Shown: positions 25,504-34,149 of the stretch, one piece after another
Layout of the letters: each line of letters opens with the position of its first letter
How positions within the stretch are numbered: the stretch's first letter is position 1
NCBI GenBank assembly: GCA_001299455.1
Contig: CYUK01000003.1
Span: forward strand, 1,240,001-1,304,000
DNA length: 64,000 nt
Source: Clostridiales bacterium SIT11
GTDB taxonomy: Bacteria > Bacillota > Clostridia > Tissierellales > Peptoniphilaceae
Direction: 5' to 3'
Notes under the pieces: generated by a model
What the model was told of the DNA's origin: nothing
The model's database searches: none
Seen by the model: the letters and a program-made list of their open reading frames with translations, nothing else
Translations under genes and position numbers: made by a program

Positions 25504-27102
25504 ATGAAGGATTTAAAAGCCTATGTAAAGGTAAATAGCTTGACCAATAGCCCAGGAGAAGTGGCGGCAGAAGATTTTATCTTGGAAAAGTTAAAAAACC
25601 TGCCTTATTTTCAAGACCACACAGACTATTTTGGTGGTTGGCCCTTGCCTGGAGACGGCCTAAATCGAAGGACCATTTGGGCCCTCTACAAGGGACGGGA
25701 GGACGGAAAAACCATTGTTTTAATCCACCACCATGATGTGGTTTCGGTAGAGGAATTTGGACCGGAAAACGACTTGGCCTTTTCTGTAGATGAACTTATG
25801 GAGGCCTTCCGGCAAAAGGACGACTTGGAAGCTGAAGTCCAAAAGGACTTGGACTCAGGAGACTGGTATTTTGGCCGGGGGATTTCTGATATGAAGGCAG
25901 GCGGCCTGGCTCATTTAGAAACCTTAAAGGAAGCCATTGACAGACAACTTCCTATCAACCTCTTGTACTTATCCCTGCCAGATGAAGAAAACTTGTCCTG
26001 GGGCATGCGGCAAGCTCGGGAAGACATGGACCAATTGGAAAAAGACCAGGACCTTCACTATATTCTTTGTATTGATAGTGAATCCCATACCAGAGCCTGT
26101 GAGGACAAGTTTTACTATTATACAGGGTCTGCCGGCAAGGTCATGATTAATTGCTATGTCCGGGGGAAAAAGACCCATATTGGGGAGGCGGTAGATGGCT
26201 TTAATCCCTTAAAAGTCCTGGGAAGTTTGGTGGCCAAGACAGATAGTGCCTTGGAATTTTGCGACAGGACAGATCAGGTCCAAGGACCGCCACCTAGCTG
26301 GTCTTATTTACGAGATTTTAAAGATCATTATGATGCTTCCACCCCCTTAAGTGGAGGCGGCCTCTACTGCCAGGTGACCGTTTCCAAGACGGCAGGGGAA
26401 GTCTTTAAAGACTTTAAGGCCCTGGCAGAAAAAGAAGCCCAGGACATGGTGAATCAGTACAGGAAAAACTATCAGGACTTTTACCACAGGGAAACGGCCT
26501 TTGACTTAGAGGTCTTGACCTACAAGGAGGTCTATGACCGCTTAAAGGAAAAAGATCCCCAAGGCTTAAAAACTTGCCTTGAAGACCTTTATGAAAAACA
26601 CAGGGAAGATTTAGATGAAGGAAACCTGGCCCTGCCTGTCTTTAATTTTATGCTTTTAGATGCCCTGGCAGACTTACTTGACCAAGACCGGGGCTACCTT
26701 ATCCTGGCTCTTTCTCCTCCCTACTATCCCTATGGGGAAAATAAGTTGGATGAAGGCCTTTTAAGAGTCTTGGAAGAAACAGGGGAAAAGATTTATGGAC
26801 AACCTGTGGAAGATGCCTATTTTTACATGGGAATTTCTGACCTTTCCTACCTGTCCAAGGAAGAAGATCTAGAGGACCGGGAAATTTTTGAAGGCAACTG
26901 TCCCTATTACGGAACCCTCTATAGCCTCCCCCTAAAGACCATGGAAAAATACACCATTCCCATCCTGGACCTGGGTCCCTGGGGAAAGGACATCCACAAA
27001 AAGACGGAGCGAGTCTATGGCCCCCATGTAAAGGGAGAACTAAAAGACCATTATCTGGCCTTTATTGAAGAGATTATCAAAGAACTAGAAAAAGGAAAAT
27101 AA
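25504..27102 (+). CDS. RocB-like M20-family peptidase
   Basis: A 532-residue M20/M25/M40-family metallohydrolase. IHHHDVVSVEEFG (about 78-90) gives the first metal ligand region, GRGISDMKAGGLAHLETL (about 122-139) the bridging aspartate, and LPDEENLSWGMRQ the catalytic glutamates. The length and long C-terminal part fit RocB, a protein tied to arginine utilisation in Bacillus but not biochemically defined. AAAGGAGAAAG precedes the ATG. The next gene starts about 40 bases later, so both may be cotranscribed up to the terminator at 27738. Confidence 0.85.
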   Translation: MKDLKAYVKVNSLTNSPGEVAAEDFILEKLKNLPYFQDHTDYFGGWPLPGDGLNRRTIWALYKGREDGKTIVLIHHHDVVSVEEFGPENDLAFSVDELMEAFRQKDDLEAEVQKDLDSGDWYFGRGISDMKAGGLAHLETLKEAIDRQLPINLLYLSLPDEENLSWGMRQAREDMDQLEKDQDLHYILCIDSESHTRACEDKFYYYTGSAGKVMINCYVRGKKTHIGEAVDGFNPLKVLGSLVAKTDSALEFCDRTDQVQGPPPSWSYLRDFKDHYDASTPLSGGGLYCQVTVSKTAGEVFKDFKALAEKEAQDMVNQYRKNYQDFYHRETAFDLEVLTYKEVYDRLKEKDPQGLKTCLEDLYEKHREDLDEGNLALPVFNFMLLDALADLLDQDRGYLILALSPPYYPYGENKLDEGLLRVLEETGEKIYGQPVEDAYFYMGISDLSYLSKEEDLEDREIFEGNCPYYGTLYSLPLKTMEKYTIPILDLGPWGKDIHKKTERVYGPHVKGELKDHYLAFIEEIIKELEKGK

Positions 27103-27143
27103 AAAGATTTTTGAGAAAAAGAAAAACCTTGGGGAGGGTATTG

Positions 27144-27728
27144 ATGACATTTGAAGAAAAAATTCGTAAAGAAATTTTAGAAGATGAAGAAAATAAGGAG
27201 TTAAAAGAATTAGGTTACCTTCCCTTATTTAAAGCAGATAAGAGGGCTAGGATTGCCCTGATTGGGCAAGCTCCTGGACGGAAGGCCCAGGAAGCTGGAG
27301 CCCTATGGCATGATCAAAGTGGCCTTCGGTTAATGGATTTCTTGGGCCTTGATGAGGAAACTTTTTTTACATCTCCCTATATTGCCCACCTGCCCATGGA
27401 TTTTTTCTATCTTGGCAAGGGAAAAAATGGGGATATCCTACCTAGAAAAGATTTTGCAGAAAAGTGGCATCCTAAAATTTTAGCCCATTTAGACCAGCTC
27501 AAATTGAAAGTTTTAATTGGAAGAACCGCCCAAGACTTTTATTTAAAGGGGCGAAAGGAGAAAAATTTGACAGAAACCGTCCGTCATTATAGGGGTTATT
27601 TGCCTGATTACTTTCCTCTAGTTCATCCTTCTCCCCGAAATGCTCTTTGGATGAAGAAAAATCCTTGGTTTGAAAAAGAGGTCCTACCAGACCTTAAAGA
27701 CTTGGTGAAAGACCTCTTAAGAGATTAA
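27144..27728 (+). CDS. Uracil-DNA glycosylase superfamily protein
   Basis: A 194-residue protein with the two hallmark motifs of the superfamily: IALIGQAPGRKAQEAG (about 44-59) and LVHPSPRN (about 164-171), the latter holding the catalytic-loop histidine. The absence of the four cysteines of family 4/5 enzymes suggests no iron-sulfur cluster; the exact subfamily and substrate are uncertain. An upstream extension of 11 codons lacks a ribosome-binding site, whereas GGGGAGGG sits 5 bases before this ATG. Its stop overlaps the stop of the convergent histidine kinase gene by a few bases. Confidence 0.8.
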   Translation: MTFEEKIRKEILEDEENKELKELGYLPLFKADKRARIALIGQAPGRKAQEAGALWHDQSGLRLMDFLGLDEETFFTSPYIAHLPMDFFYLGKGKNGDILPRKDFAEKWHPKILAHLDQLKLKVLIGRTAQDFYLKGRKEKNLTETVRHYRGYLPDYFPLVHPSPRNALWMKKNPWFEKEVLPDLKDLVKDLLRD

Positions 27729-29014
27729 GATTTTAAGGGAAGCTCTATGAAAAAGGAGCTTCCTTTTTGGTAGCTGGACTGGACGTCCACTTGTCCTCCG
27801 TGGAGGGCCACAATTTCTTTGACAATGGACAGACCAAGACCGGTCCCGGGGATGGGTTTGTCTCTTTCTCCCCTGTAGTAGCGGGTCCAAATATGGGGCA
27901 GGTCTTCTTCTCTTATGCCTTGGCCATGGTCTGTAACGGTGATGACGACAGTGTTTTTCTTTTTCTCTTGACTGACCTCAATGGGCGCTCCAGGTTCTGA
28001 ATAGGCCAGGGCATTGGAAAGGAGGTTGTAAAAGGCCTGGGTAATTTTTTCCTGGTCCCCTTGGAGAGAACAATCTTCATCCCATGAAAATGTAATAAGA
28101 TAGCCCTGGTCCTTAACCATGGTATTGACCCTATGAATGGTTTCTTTTAAGGTCCTGGTCAAGGGAAAAGTTTTTATATCCAGGCTGATTTGCCCTCGGT
28201 CTAGCTGGGCTTCATCAATCAAGGCATTGACTAGGAGGGAAAGACGCTGGGTTTCTTCTAAAATCGTGTGGATGCGGTCAGTTTTTCTTTCTTCTGGAAA
28301 GTCCTCCATAATTTCTGCCTGGGAATAAATTAGGGCCAGGGGAGTCCGGAGGTCATGGGAGACATTGGCCAAGAGGTCCCGTCTTTGGTCTTCCACCTTG
28401 GAAAGTTCCCTGGCAGCCTGGTTGAGGGTCTGGGAAAGCTCGTCAATTTCAACATAGCCCTGGGCCTTAAAATCGGCCTGGTAGTGGCCTAGAGCTAAAA
28501 GTTTGGCCTGGTCATTTACCTCTACAATGGGCCGGGCAATTCTTTTAGAAAGGTAGAGGGCAGCCAAGATGGACAGGAAGAGCATGAGAAAGGAAATTAA
28601 AACCAGCTGGAAGCGGAGGGTGGAAATCAAGGGGTCCGTAGGACTTAAGAGGGCGTAAAAAGTCAAGGAAACCCGAGACCCGTCCTTTAGGCTGTAGCTG
28701 TGGGTTTTGCTTAAGGTATGGGGAAAAAGGTCCAGGTCAAAAAGGTCATCTAAGATTTTGGGCAGCTGGAAGTCTTCTCCCACCCGGACCCGGATATTTT
28801 TCCTCTGGTCTAGGTCTTCCAGAACCTGGTTAAGGTCCGGAGAATTAATGTGCTTTCCAACTACTTTAATGGCCTGGTCCACTTCCTTTTCCCGGATAAT
28901 CCGGTAGGAATCATTTAAGAGGACCGTTTGGAAGACCCAGAGGAGGCCCAGTAAAAAGAGGCTAAAGGCCAGGAAAAAGAGGAAGAGCTGGCGGCCCAGG
29001 GTCTTATTTTTCAT
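27725..29014 (-). CDS. Two-component sensor histidine kinase
   Basis: A 429-residue membrane kinase: TM1 (about 10-30), a roughly 115-residue extracellular sensor domain, TM2 (about 145-168), HAMP, then HisKA with the phosphorylated histidine in LANVSHDLRTPLAL, and HATPase motifs NLLSNALAYS (N), DHGQGI (G1) and GTGLGLSIV (G2). The start was taken at MKNKTLGRQ, inside the regulator gene (11-base overlap); an in-frame ATG 15 bases upstream is also possible. It is cotranscribed with the response regulator. Its last codons contain the terminator hairpin of the convergent gene. Confidence 0.92.
   Translation of the reverse strand: MKNKTLGRQLFLFFLAFSLFLLGLLWVFQTVLLNDSYRIIREKEVDQAIKVVGKHINSPDLNQVLEDLDQRKNIRVRVGEDFQLPKILDDLFDLDLFPHTLSKTHSYSLKDGSRVSLTFYALLSPTDPLISTLRFQLVLISFLMLFLSILAALYLSKRIARPIVEVNDQAKLLALGHYQADFKAQGYVEIDELSQTLNQAARELSKVEDQRRDLLANVSHDLRTPLALIYSQAEIMEDFPEERKTDRIHTILEETQRLSLLVNALIDEAQLDRGQISLDIKTFPLTRTLKETIHRVNTMVKDQGYLITFSWDEDCSLQGDQEKITQAFYNLLSNALAYSEPGAPIEVSQEKKKNTVVITVTDHGQGIREEDLPHIWTRYYRGERDKPIPGTGLGLSIVKEIVALHGGQVDVQSSYQKGSSFFIELPLKS
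27738..27768 (+). terminator. Terminator of the RocB/UDG transcript, inside the kinase gene
   Basis: GGAAGCTC (27738-27745) and GAGCTTCC (27756-27763) pair perfectly and are followed by TTTTT. The hairpin lies within the last codons of the oppositely oriented histidine kinase gene. Confidence 0.85.
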
Positions 29015-29669
29015 CAAAGCGGTAACCATAACTCCTGAGGGTGACCAAATTTTTGGCATAGGGCCCCAGGGCCTTTCTCAGTAATTTAATATGGGTGTCC
29101 AGGGTTCGGTCCTCTCCTTCTTCATAACCCCAGAGGTCCCGCATAATTTCTTCCCGGGACCGGGCCTTGTTTTTATGGTGGATAAAGTAGGAAAGGAGGG
29201 TATATTCCATGGGGGCCATGGGGACTTCTTCCCCCTTGAGCCGGACTTCCTTCCGGTCAAAGTCCACTTCCAAGTCCCCTAGGGAATACTTGCCTTCTCC
29301 CTTCTTTTTTTGGGCCCTCCGTAAAATGGCCTCCACCCGGAGCATCATTTCCTTGGAAGAAAAGGGTTTGACCACATAGTCATCCACGCCCAGTTCAAAG
29401 GCAATAATCCGGTCATATTCCTCCCCCTTGGCAGACAGCATAATCACCGGGAGGTCGGAAAAGTCTCGGATTTTTTTCAAGGCAGAAAAGCCATCCATTT
29501 CCGGCATCATAATATCCAGAATTAAAAGATCTGGGTCCTTTTCCTTACAAACAGCAATGGCCTCCTGGCCATTTTCTGCTTCTAAGACCTGGTGGCCCTC
29601 CAAGAGAGCATACCGGGTCAAGGATTGCCGGAGTAATTTTTCATCATCACAAATCAATAATTTTGCCAT
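29004..29669 (-). CDS. OmpR/PhoB-family response regulator
   Basis: A 221-residue regulator: receiver domain (1-118) with acidic pocket DDE near residue 9, phosphoacceptor in LLILDIMMPEMDG (D53), conserved S/K (MLSAKGEEYD, VKPF), and a C-terminal winged helix (about 128-220) with RTLDTHIKLLRKALG and LRSYGYRF. It regulates with the overlapping kinase downstream. The start follows GGAGGAAGT. It is divergent from the NSS symporter; 130 bases separate the translation starts, so the symporter is a plausible target, though no direct-repeat binding site was evident. Confidence 0.95.
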   Translation of the reverse strand: MAKLLICDDEKLLRQSLTRYALLEGHQVLEAENGQEAIAVCKEKDPDLLILDIMMPEMDGFSALKKIRDFSDLPVIMLSAKGEEYDRIIAFELGVDDYVVKPFSSKEMMLRVEAILRRAQKKKGEGKYSLGDLEVDFDRKEVRLKGEEVPMAPMEYTLLSYFIHHKNKARSREEIMRDLWGYEEGEDRTLDTHIKLLRKALGPYAKNLVTLRSYGYRFDEK

Positions 29670-29747
29670 ACTTCCTCCTTTTCTCTATTGTACTCTAAAC
29701 AAGGGCCAGATAAAATAACTTTTTAGCTTATTATCCTGATAAATCAG

Positions 29748-29776
29748 TTGACAAAAAATGAGGAATAAACTATACT
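29748..29776 (+). promoter_or_regulatory. Promoter of the NSS symporter
   Basis: TTGACA (29748-29753), 17-base spacer, TATACT (29771-29776). Confidence 0.9.
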
Positions 29777-29815
29777 TAAAGGCATTCTATTAACACTATG
29801 AAAAGGAGGAAGCAC

Positions 29816-31138
29816 ATGTCAAAGCAAGATAAGTTTAGCTCTAAATGGGGCTTTATACTCACATCTGTTGGGTCAGCCGTAGGTATGGCCAATGTCTGGG
29901 GCTTTCCGTACAAGGTCTCCAGCAATGGCGGAGGGAGTTTTTTAATCTATTATCTGATTTTTATCGCATTATTTTCTTATGTAGGACTTTCTGCTGAATA
30001 CGCCATTGGTCGCCGGGCAGGAACAGGGACCCTAGGTGCCTATGAGTATAGCTTTCAAAGCCGCGGCATGAAAAAGCTTGGCCGAATTGTAGGCTTTCTG
30101 CCTCTTATAGGTTCTCTCTGTATTTCCATCGGTTATGCCGTCATCACCTCCTATATCCTAAAGGCCCTCTTAGACGCCTTTACAGGAACCCTCATGACGG
30201 TAGATACCCAAGACTGGTTTGCTTCTTTTGCCCTCCAGGACTTCCAAGTTCTGGGCTTTCACTTGGCCGTGATTTTAATCACCCTTCTCACCTGTATTAC
30301 AGGAGCCCAGTCCATTGAAAAGGCTAATAAGATTATGATGCCAATATTTTTTGTCATCTTTGTCTTCTTGGCCATCCGGGTAGCCACCCTGAATGGGGCT
30401 GGGGAAGGTTACAAATTTATGTTCCGGATTGATGAAGCAGCCTTAAAAGACCCCAATACCATTGTCAATGCCATGGGACAAGCCTTCTTCTCCCTGTCTA
30501 TTACAGGGTCGGGGATGATTGTCTGTGGAGCCTACCTCCACAAGAATGAAGATATTGTAAGCGGAGCCAAGAACACGGGAATTTTTGACACCATTGCAGC
30601 CAGTGTGGCCGCCCTTGTCATGATTCCAGCCCTCTTTGCCTTTGGTCAAGACCAAGTAGGCGGGCCGGACCTCTTATTTATTATCCTGCCAAAGATTTTA
30701 CAAGAGATGCCAGGAGGACAAATCTTTGCTGTGGTCCTCTTCCTAGCTGTCTTATTTGGAGGAATTTCTTCTCTACAAAATATGTATGAAGTAGTTTGTG
30801 AATCCATCCTCCACCGGTTTCCCAAACTTTCCAGGAAAACCGTCCTTCTTATGATTGGCCTGGCTGGATTTATTCCAGGAATTTTCATGGAAGGGATTGC
30901 CAAATGGGGACCTTGGATGGACCTAATTTCTATTTACATTATTCCTTTGGGAGCCACCCTAGGAGCCATTTCCTGGTTCTGGGTCCTTCCCAAGGAAGAA
31001 CTTTTGGATGAAATTAACACGGGAATTGGCAACAAGAAAGTCTATGGGGACTTTTGGTACAAGCTGGGGAAATACATCTACGTTCCCCTGGCTATGTTAC
31101 TTTGTGCCATTGCCCTCATCTTTAAAGTTTCATTTTAA
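29816..31138 (+). CDS. NSS-family Na+-dependent amino-acid symporter
   Basis: A 440-residue transporter of the neurotransmitter:sodium symporter (LeuT/TnaT/MhsT) family with 11 predicted helices, the bacterial short form. TSVGSAVGMANVWGFPY in TM1 holds the Na1/Na2 and substrate-binding unwound segment; GGGSFLIYY follows in TM2; FFSLSITGSGMIV in TM6 is the second unwound helix. Bacterial members carry Trp, Tyr, Leu or Ala. The frame opens six codons upstream, but AGGAGGAAG fixes the ATG at 29816. It is monocistronic, with a consensus promoter and terminator. Confidence 0.93.
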   Translation: MSKQDKFSSKWGFILTSVGSAVGMANVWGFPYKVSSNGGGSFLIYYLIFIALFSYVGLSAEYAIGRRAGTGTLGAYEYSFQSRGMKKLGRIVGFLPLIGSLCISIGYAVITSYILKALLDAFTGTLMTVDTQDWFASFALQDFQVLGFHLAVILITLLTCITGAQSIEKANKIMMPIFFVIFVFLAIRVATLNGAGEGYKFMFRIDEAALKDPNTIVNAMGQAFFSLSITGSGMIVCGAYLHKNEDIVSGAKNTGIFDTIAASVAALVMIPALFAFGQDQVGGPDLLFIILPKILQEMPGGQIFAVVLFLAVLFGGISSLQNMYEVVCESILHRFPKLSRKTVLLMIGLAGFIPGIFMEGIAKWGPWMDLISIYIIPLGATLGAISWFWVLPKEELLDEINTGIGNKKVYGDFWYKLGKYIYVPLAMLLCAIALIFKVSF

Positions 31139-31160
31139 ACAAGATCAAAAGAGCTTAAAA

Positions 31161-31195
31161 AATGCAGGTGACTCCTTGGGAGGCCTGCATTTTTC
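31161..31195 (+). terminator. Terminator after the NSS symporter
   Basis: AATGCAGG (31161-31168) pairs with CCTGCATT, followed by further T. It may also stop the convergent 862-residue gene. Confidence 0.85.
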
Positions 31196-31205
31196 TTGCT
31201 TAAAT

Positions 31206-33794
31206 TTATGAATCGGCTTCTAGGCTATAATGCCCCAAAACCTGAGGAAGGTTCTGGTCCTCGCCTTCTTCGATTTCACGGCTTACCTGGTCTAGGAAGG
31301 ATTCCAGGTCCACTTCCTTCTTGCCGTAGTAGAAGAGCATTTCTCCGCTAGAAGATTCACTGGTAAAATGTGCTGTATCTTCAGCAATGAGAGACTCAAA
31401 GAAGCTAGAGGGCAGGCCTAGGGAATACAATTTATGGTCATGGCCCAGGGCCCGTAAATAACTTAAAGTAAAGTGAGACCCCGGTTCCACAAAGTCTAAA
31501 ATAGATTGGCGGAAATCCAAAAGATCTTGGCGGTGAATGCCCTTGTCTTGCAAGTATTTATAGGTGATTAAGGTTTTTTTGTCATAGTTAAAGAGGCAAA
31601 GGTCTCTCTTTAAAGAATAAAAACAAGTGAGGACATTGGACAGGGCCCAGAAGCGTTTAGAAAATTTATCTACAGGATACATGGGCTCGGCCAAAAGAAT
31701 AGAGTGGAAGAAGTCTTGGGCAAATTGAAACTTTTCCGAGATACAGTAGGCTTGGTAGACCTTAAACTTCATCTGCCGGCAGGACCGGGAGTTGATTAGA
31801 GAAGGGTCTTCATTGGGATAAAATTTCTTAAAGAGGGCAATGAGGTCGTCGTTAAAGTAAAAATCCCTATCCAACCGACTCCTAAATTCCTGGGCCAGGT
31901 TTAGGGGCATGACCTTCCGGTTAATGTCATAGCTGCCCTTGTAGTGGTAGTCCTCTATACACTTTAAATAAGAGGAAATAACCGAAGTATGGTGGACGCC
32001 ATACTTTTTTTCATATAGAGAAGCCAGGCTATGGAGGTCAATAGGCGAGTTGGCCTTTAAAAGGTCCAGCATTTGGTCTTCCCGGTTTCCGTCTCCAATT
32101 TGAATATTGGGCATCCGTAAAAATTTTATCTGAGGATAGTCTTCAGGGAGGCAGATTTTACGGAGGAGGTTATGGAGTTCATATTCATCCCGAATGTCGT
32201 AGGCGGCCATAGTCTTGGGATGGCGGGTAAAGAAGTAACGGCTGGAAAACTCCACATCCCTGTACTGGTCTAGGTTTAGATTTTTTAAAAGCCGCTTACA
32301 ATCATAGTGGTCAAAGGGATAGTAGCGGAGGGTCCGGCCAAAGGACCAAAGGACAAAGTTGTCGTTGGACAGCTTGTTCATCAAATTGTGCTTGGACAGG
32401 TTGATGCTGGGGTCCTTACTCAGCTGGAAGTTTTCAATAAAATCTTGGTAGAGGACATAGTAGTCATCAAAGGGAATTTGGTCCTGGCCATACTTTTTCA
32501 AGAGGTAGTGGATAATCTCTTGCCGATTTTTTTCGATATAGCCATCCTTTAAAAAGAGAATTTTTTGGGAGAGGAGACCCTTTAAATTATTCCGGGCTAG
32601 GTTGGAAATTCCCTTTTCCTTGAGGAGGTCTCCCATGGGGAGGCCTTGGGCCTTAATGCCATACCGGGTTTCAATGTAACCATAGGCCAGTTTTTCTTCA
32701 AAAATTTTTTCAAAAAGTTCCCGGTCCAGGTCATACTTTTGAATATAGAGTCTGTAGTAGTCTTCGCTGGTATAAATCTGGTCTGCATTTAAGTTGGAAT
32801 TCATGGCCAGAAGAATTTGCCGGACCCTTTCCCTGGAAAGGTCAAACTTGTCCCCAATTTCCTGGAGGGTTGTACCATTCATCCGGAGTTGGTAGACACT
32901 AGCCTCTCTGGGAGGAAACCGGTCTCTTAAAACCTGCAAAATAGAGGGATAGACAGGGAAGTAAAGCTGGCCCATAGAATTTAAAAATTTGTGGTTTTCT
33001 AAAAGTTCCAGCCGGTCTTCCACCAGGTCTTCAATGTGGGCAAAATCAGGCATAAAGTGAACAAGGTCATCAAAAGAAAGACCATCCTTGTGTTTCTGGA
33101 GACTTCGTAAAATATGGTGGTCCAAGACATCGCAAAAAGAGTCTAGCCGGTAAAGGCGGCTTAAAAAGGCCTTGTTTTGAGTCAAGTCCTTGGGATAGGA
33201 CTTTTGAGGCTGGTTGTCAAAGAAATTCCGGCAGAGTTTTAAAAGGTCCTGGTAAAAGTCATAGGAAGTTTGCCCTAGGATATCATTCATGGAGTAGATG
33301 AGCTCATTGCAAACATGGGCCGGAGTCCAGGCCTCCCCCTTTTCCCGGTGGAGGATTAAAACTTCCAGGGAATTCTCTAACTTTTCAATTTCATCAATAC
33401 AGGACTTCCCTAAGTAGGGAATGGATTTTAAATCAAAAAGAGAGGTGTCCATTAAGGCCTTGACTGTAAAAATATCTGCCGACTTGAGCCGGTGGCAGCA
33501 ACGGGAGGATAGGCCGCTATCTTCCAACTTAATATCCGAATGGATGAGGCCATTTTTGTCCATAAAAGAAATGTGGTCATCAAAGATTAAATTATTTTCA
33601 CTTAAAAAATCCTCCAGGGCTCTGGAAATTTCCAAAATAGAAATAGAGCCGAGGTTAGGGATTTTTAATAACTCAAATTTAGGTAAGTTCAAAAGATCAT
33701 CAACTGTATGCACGCCGTAAGCCCCAAGGGCATTTTGGGACCGGACACTTAAATGTAAAGAGGAGAGATTATCTTTTTTCCATCGAGAATCCAT
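31206..33794 (-). CDS. Large protein with two RNAP alpha-CTD-like domains and a sigma-70 region-4 HTH
   Basis: An 862-residue protein of unknown function. Residues 10-63 and 90-143 each resemble the helix-hairpin-helix domain of the RNA polymerase alpha C-terminal domain: LHLSVRSQNALGAYGVHTVD followed by IPNLGSISILEI, and LSSRCCHRLKSADIFTVKAL followed by IPYLGKSCIDEI. Residues 289-332 match sigma-70 region 4.2: DRFPPREASVYQLRMNGTTL, then IGDKFDLSRERVRQI. The remaining 530 residues are mostly helical with no motif I recognise; no nuclease, helicase or ATPase motif is seen. It is monocistronic, and AAAGGAAAACC precedes the ATG. A role as a DNA-binding transcription factor contacting promoters is inferred. 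Confidence 0.75.
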   Translation of the reverse strand: MDSRWKKDNLSSLHLSVRSQNALGAYGVHTVDDLLNLPKFELLKIPNLGSISILEISRALEDFLSENNLIFDDHISFMDKNGLIHSDIKLEDSGLSSRCCHRLKSADIFTVKALMDTSLFDLKSIPYLGKSCIDEIEKLENSLEVLILHREKGEAWTPAHVCNELIYSMNDILGQTSYDFYQDLLKLCRNFFDNQPQKSYPKDLTQNKAFLSRLYRLDSFCDVLDHHILRSLQKHKDGLSFDDLVHFMPDFAHIEDLVEDRLELLENHKFLNSMGQLYFPVYPSILQVLRDRFPPREASVYQLRMNGTTLQEIGDKFDLSRERVRQILLAMNSNLNADQIYTSEDYYRLYIQKYDLDRELFEKIFEEKLAYGYIETRYGIKAQGLPMGDLLKEKGISNLARNNLKGLLSQKILFLKDGYIEKNRQEIIHYLLKKYGQDQIPFDDYYVLYQDFIENFQLSKDPSINLSKHNLMNKLSNDNFVLWSFGRTLRYYPFDHYDCKRLLKNLNLDQYRDVEFSSRYFFTRHPKTMAAYDIRDEYELHNLLRKICLPEDYPQIKFLRMPNIQIGDGNREDQMLDLLKANSPIDLHSLASLYEKKYGVHHTSVISSYLKCIEDYHYKGSYDINRKVMPLNLAQEFRSRLDRDFYFNDDLIALFKKFYPNEDPSLINSRSCRQMKFKVYQAYCISEKFQFAQDFFHSILLAEPMYPVDKFSKRFWALSNVLTCFYSLKRDLCLFNYDKKTLITYKYLQDKGIHRQDLLDFRQSILDFVEPGSHFTLSYLRALGHDHKLYSLGLPSSFFESLIAEDTAHFTSESSSGEMLFYYGKKEVDLESFLDQVSREIEEGEDQNLPQVLGHYSLEADS

Positions 33795-34149
33795 GGTTTT
33801 CCTTTCTAAGAACTAGGGTCTGGGACCCTTTTATAAAAAACCCTTATAGATTTGGCCGTCGACTTTTTTAAGGTCATAAACTAAGGAAAGGGATCTAGAA
33901 AATAAAAATAGAAGTCGAAGCCAAACTAGTAAAACATTTTCACAGTAACTTCAAAATGAGAAACTTATATATTTCTATTATAAAAGAATAAGGGATAGAA
34001 TGCAAGAAAATGACTGGTGAATTTCATAAAAATTAGAGGAAAGCCTTCTTTTTGAAAAAATGTCTAGTTAAATAGTGAATTTTTACAAAAAATGTTTTAT
34101 AATAGGACCTAAGAAAAGTTTTTTTAAAATGTAGAAAGAAGGGGAGAAA
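33795..34149. other. 355-base divergent intergenic region
   Basis: AT-rich spacer between two divergent genes of unknown function; it must hold both promoters. Toward the plus-strand gene TATAAT occurs around 34098 with a poor -35. Toward the minus-strand gene, near 33820-33835, lies a short GGGTC/GACCC palindrome. No frame with a ribosome-binding site, no RNA gene and no repeat array were found. Confidence 0.4.
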
